Below are positions 62,201 to 64,000 of a stretch of DNA of 64,000 nt, one piece after another. The position numbers were made by a program, and so were the translations under genes. Below the pieces are notes generated by a model. The model did not search any database and was not told the origin of the DNA. It saw only the letters and a list, made by a program, of their open reading frames with translations. Position 1 is the first letter of the stretch; each line of letters begins with the position of its first letter. Origin of the DNA: Anseranas semipalmata (taxonomy: Eukaryota; Chordata; Aves; Anseriformes; Anseranatidae); assembly GCA_013399115.1 (NCBI GenBank), contig VXAA01006441.1, forward strand, positions 1-64,000, given 5' to 3'.

Positions 62201-64000
62201 GCAAGTAGGGAGTGTGGAGCGAGGTCTCTCTTGGAAAGGGAGAGGTGGTTGAAGAGTCTGGCTCACAAAGGCTGGGACGGAGAACTGAGGAGACCTGCTG
62301 GGCTCTTCAGCAGCAGGACAGGCAGCTGGGTGCAAGGTTGAGTCCATTCCCATCACGGAGAGCTGCTGTGCAATTTGCCCTGCACCAGAGGCATCAAGGG
62401 GCTGCTGCTGCTAGGGGGCAAAAGCCTCTGGAAGCTGACGTTTTTGGCACTCGTTTTATTTTATTTTTCTGAAAGGAGCTTGGAACATTTGGAGTTTTCT
62501 TTGATTTGAATTTCACAGGAAGCTGAGCAAACTGGCTGTGCCTTGCCTTCTGACGGGAAGAGCAGAAGTAGAGGAGAGGAGGTGAATCGAGCCGCAGTTT
62601 GGCGGTGTACCCAAGTGTAGCAACATGTCATTTATGCCATTTAATTGTTCCCTGCAACTCGGATAATGTGGAAGACATTAGTAATAATAGCAGCTTCATT
62701 ATGTTCCTTTTTGATGTGCTGTCTAAAAAGCTGAAATCTGAACAAGGACATTAGGAACCCAGCATTTTAGGCTTCCTTTGGCATTTTGTTTTTCTGTAGA
62801 ACCTGAAAATACTTCAATGAAGCCTATTAAAGCCTAATATAAACATGCACAACCAGAGAAAACCTACATGCAGAATACAAATAATGAGGTTTTAGCAGGT
62901 AGGCATTTGCAGCAATGAACTTTTGCACCCCATTTCTCTGACCTCCCCCAAAAATGCATGGTGTGTGAGGTCAGAGACCAAGAGCCCTTGTTTGCAGCTA
63001 CCCCTATTTAGCACGGAGCAAAGCACAGCCTGTTGGCTTGGAAGCCCTTGGGATGGAGGTAGGAAAGTGGAGGGAAAACTCATTTCTGCAGCCTTGGCCA
63101 TTGTGAAGCTCAGCTCAGACCCTACCACTAGACATTTAACGTGGGCAATACATGAAATCATCTCACCCTATGGATCCATCCAGCTCTTTGTCATGTTTTG
63201 CTGGCGAGCTCTCATCAGCGGGGGTTTGGAAATGTGGTGTGGCACTTCTGAGTGCCCAGGGGTTTTTCCAGCTTGGCGTCACGCAGCCTGCATTAGACTT
63301 CAGTGAAGTGTGTGCTGACCACTAGTGAAGGAAGAAGGAAGGGTTCCTGCCAAAAATACAGCTGGCTTAGCTGAGGTGCTGCTGAAAGACCAGGGGAGAC
63401 AGGAGTGGATTTAGCGTGCTGCCAGTGCCAGGACAATGAGCCCTTGTTTTGTTCTCACTACATGGATGCTTTGTTTTGCTTCTTTTCTTTTGCCCCCCCT
63501 GCTGCAATAAAAGGCTAGAACGACTGGATCACCACCAATACAAATGTGCAGTTATTCCACTGATTTTAACAATATCAATGCCTTCTGTATACAAGACATT
63601 GATTTTCTTTTCACCCGAGTGCACCGAAGGGAGACCCGCGAAGAGACATTTTAATGGCATTGGGGATGGTGGAGGGGAATTGCATGAAAGGTGCTCACAT
63701 GGGATGCTGGGGTTTGGCACGGCTCGACCTCCCTTTCTCCCTGGGGATGTCTGCAGCTTGCAGTGGGGCTTGCGGTCGCTGCTGCTCTGAGTTCTCCTGA
63801 CACTTGCTGGGAGCATGGACTCACTGTGGTGGAAGAACTCAAAGCAGCCGCAGCCCAGAGCAATAGGAGGTGAGAAAATCCTCTTGCATATAAGACAAGA
63901 GGCTCAGCTGAGATTTCACAGTTCACCAAGACACAGCCTATGCAATGACCTACATTCATATATGATACATGGGGCCCAAAAGCAAACAAGGTGTGATGAA
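56300..64000. other. intergenic sequence right of FAM174B
   Basis: No coding exon was recognised on either strand. I looked for ST8SIA2, expected to lie convergently to the right, and did not find its sialylmotif-bearing exons. Open frames such as 61743-62252 (169 codons, +) and their minus-strand shadows fall in a GC-richer patch without domains. A (GT)7 run lies at 59778-59791, an A-run at 61337-61346, and an AT-rich block at about 60470-60860. The right end may include distal 3'UTR of a minus-strand gene, but nothing shows it. Confidence 0.45.
59778..59791. repeat. (GT)7 dinucleotide repeat
   Basis: Seven perfect GT units; short and unremarkable. Confidence 0.95.

Noticed and set aside
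61743..62252. 169-codon + strand frame and its minus-strand counterparts
   Set aside because: Both strands are open in a GC-richer patch and none resembles a known family; in particular none matches ST8SIA2.
56300..64000. ST8SIA2 coding exons on the minus strand
   Set aside because: Expected from conserved gene order, but no sialylmotif or C-terminal sialyltransferase sequence was found; the gene is probably beyond the right edge.
1..64000. CRISPR arrays, tRNA genes, operons, prophage or endogenous retrovirus
   Set aside because: No regularly spaced direct repeats, no tRNA A/B-box pairs with a cloverleaf, no LTR or retroviral gene motifs; the sequence is vertebrate nuclear DNA.

Overview
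This window looks like vertebrate nuclear DNA, most probably from a bird. The only clear interspersed repeats are CR1-type LINE fragments, two of them close to avian CR1 3' ends, plus a few ancient MIR/L2-like pieces. There are no Alu or L1 signatures. Repeat density is low, introns are compact (8.3 and 6.9 kb), and the GC-rich promoter carries a sequencing gap typical of avian assemblies. No bacterial, viral or plasmid features are present.

Only one protein-coding gene can be supported: FAM174B on the + strand. Exon 1 ends at 37168, exon 2 is 45489-45620, and exon 3 begins at 52485. All three junctions are GT/AG with consistent phase. The visible protein is a 94-residue C-terminal portion: an N-glycosylation sequon, one transmembrane helix, a basic juxtamembrane stretch, and an acidic cytosolic tail ending in Lys-Tyr-Arg. 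The start codon and signal peptide fall in an N-gap (36983-37019) inside the promoter CpG island. Exon 3 supplies only the last base of the final Arg codon and the stop, so it is almost entirely 3'UTR, which may run to about 56.26 kb.

Layout: 1-36.5 kb is intergenic and contains no recognisable coding exon. It holds an orphan CpG island with a YY1-type motif (about 0.95-1.7 kb), a CpG-rich patch with an RFX-like X-box (about 6.74-7.07 kb), and a short CpG island with a gap and GGGGCC-class hexanucleotides (about 13.06-13.31 kb). It also holds a (CTTCT)n microsatellite (13.73 kb), MIR/L2-like fragments (21.3, 21.4-21.55 and 29.0 kb) and a degenerate CR1 reverse transcriptase relic (about 25.25-25.95 kb). 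FAM174B occupies 36.6-56.3 kb, with one CR1 fragment in each intron. From 56.3 to 64 kb is intergenic sequence with no supported gene.

In other amniotes CHD2 (with the lncRNA CHASERR) lies beyond the 5' end of FAM174B and ST8SIA2 lies beyond its 3' end. If that order holds here, CHD2 is off the left edge and ST8SIA2 off the right edge. No exon of either was recognised in the window. I found no convincing new biological system. The most testable novelties are an in-frame alternative acceptor that would append a second hydrophobic segment to FAM174B, and the orphan CpG islands.
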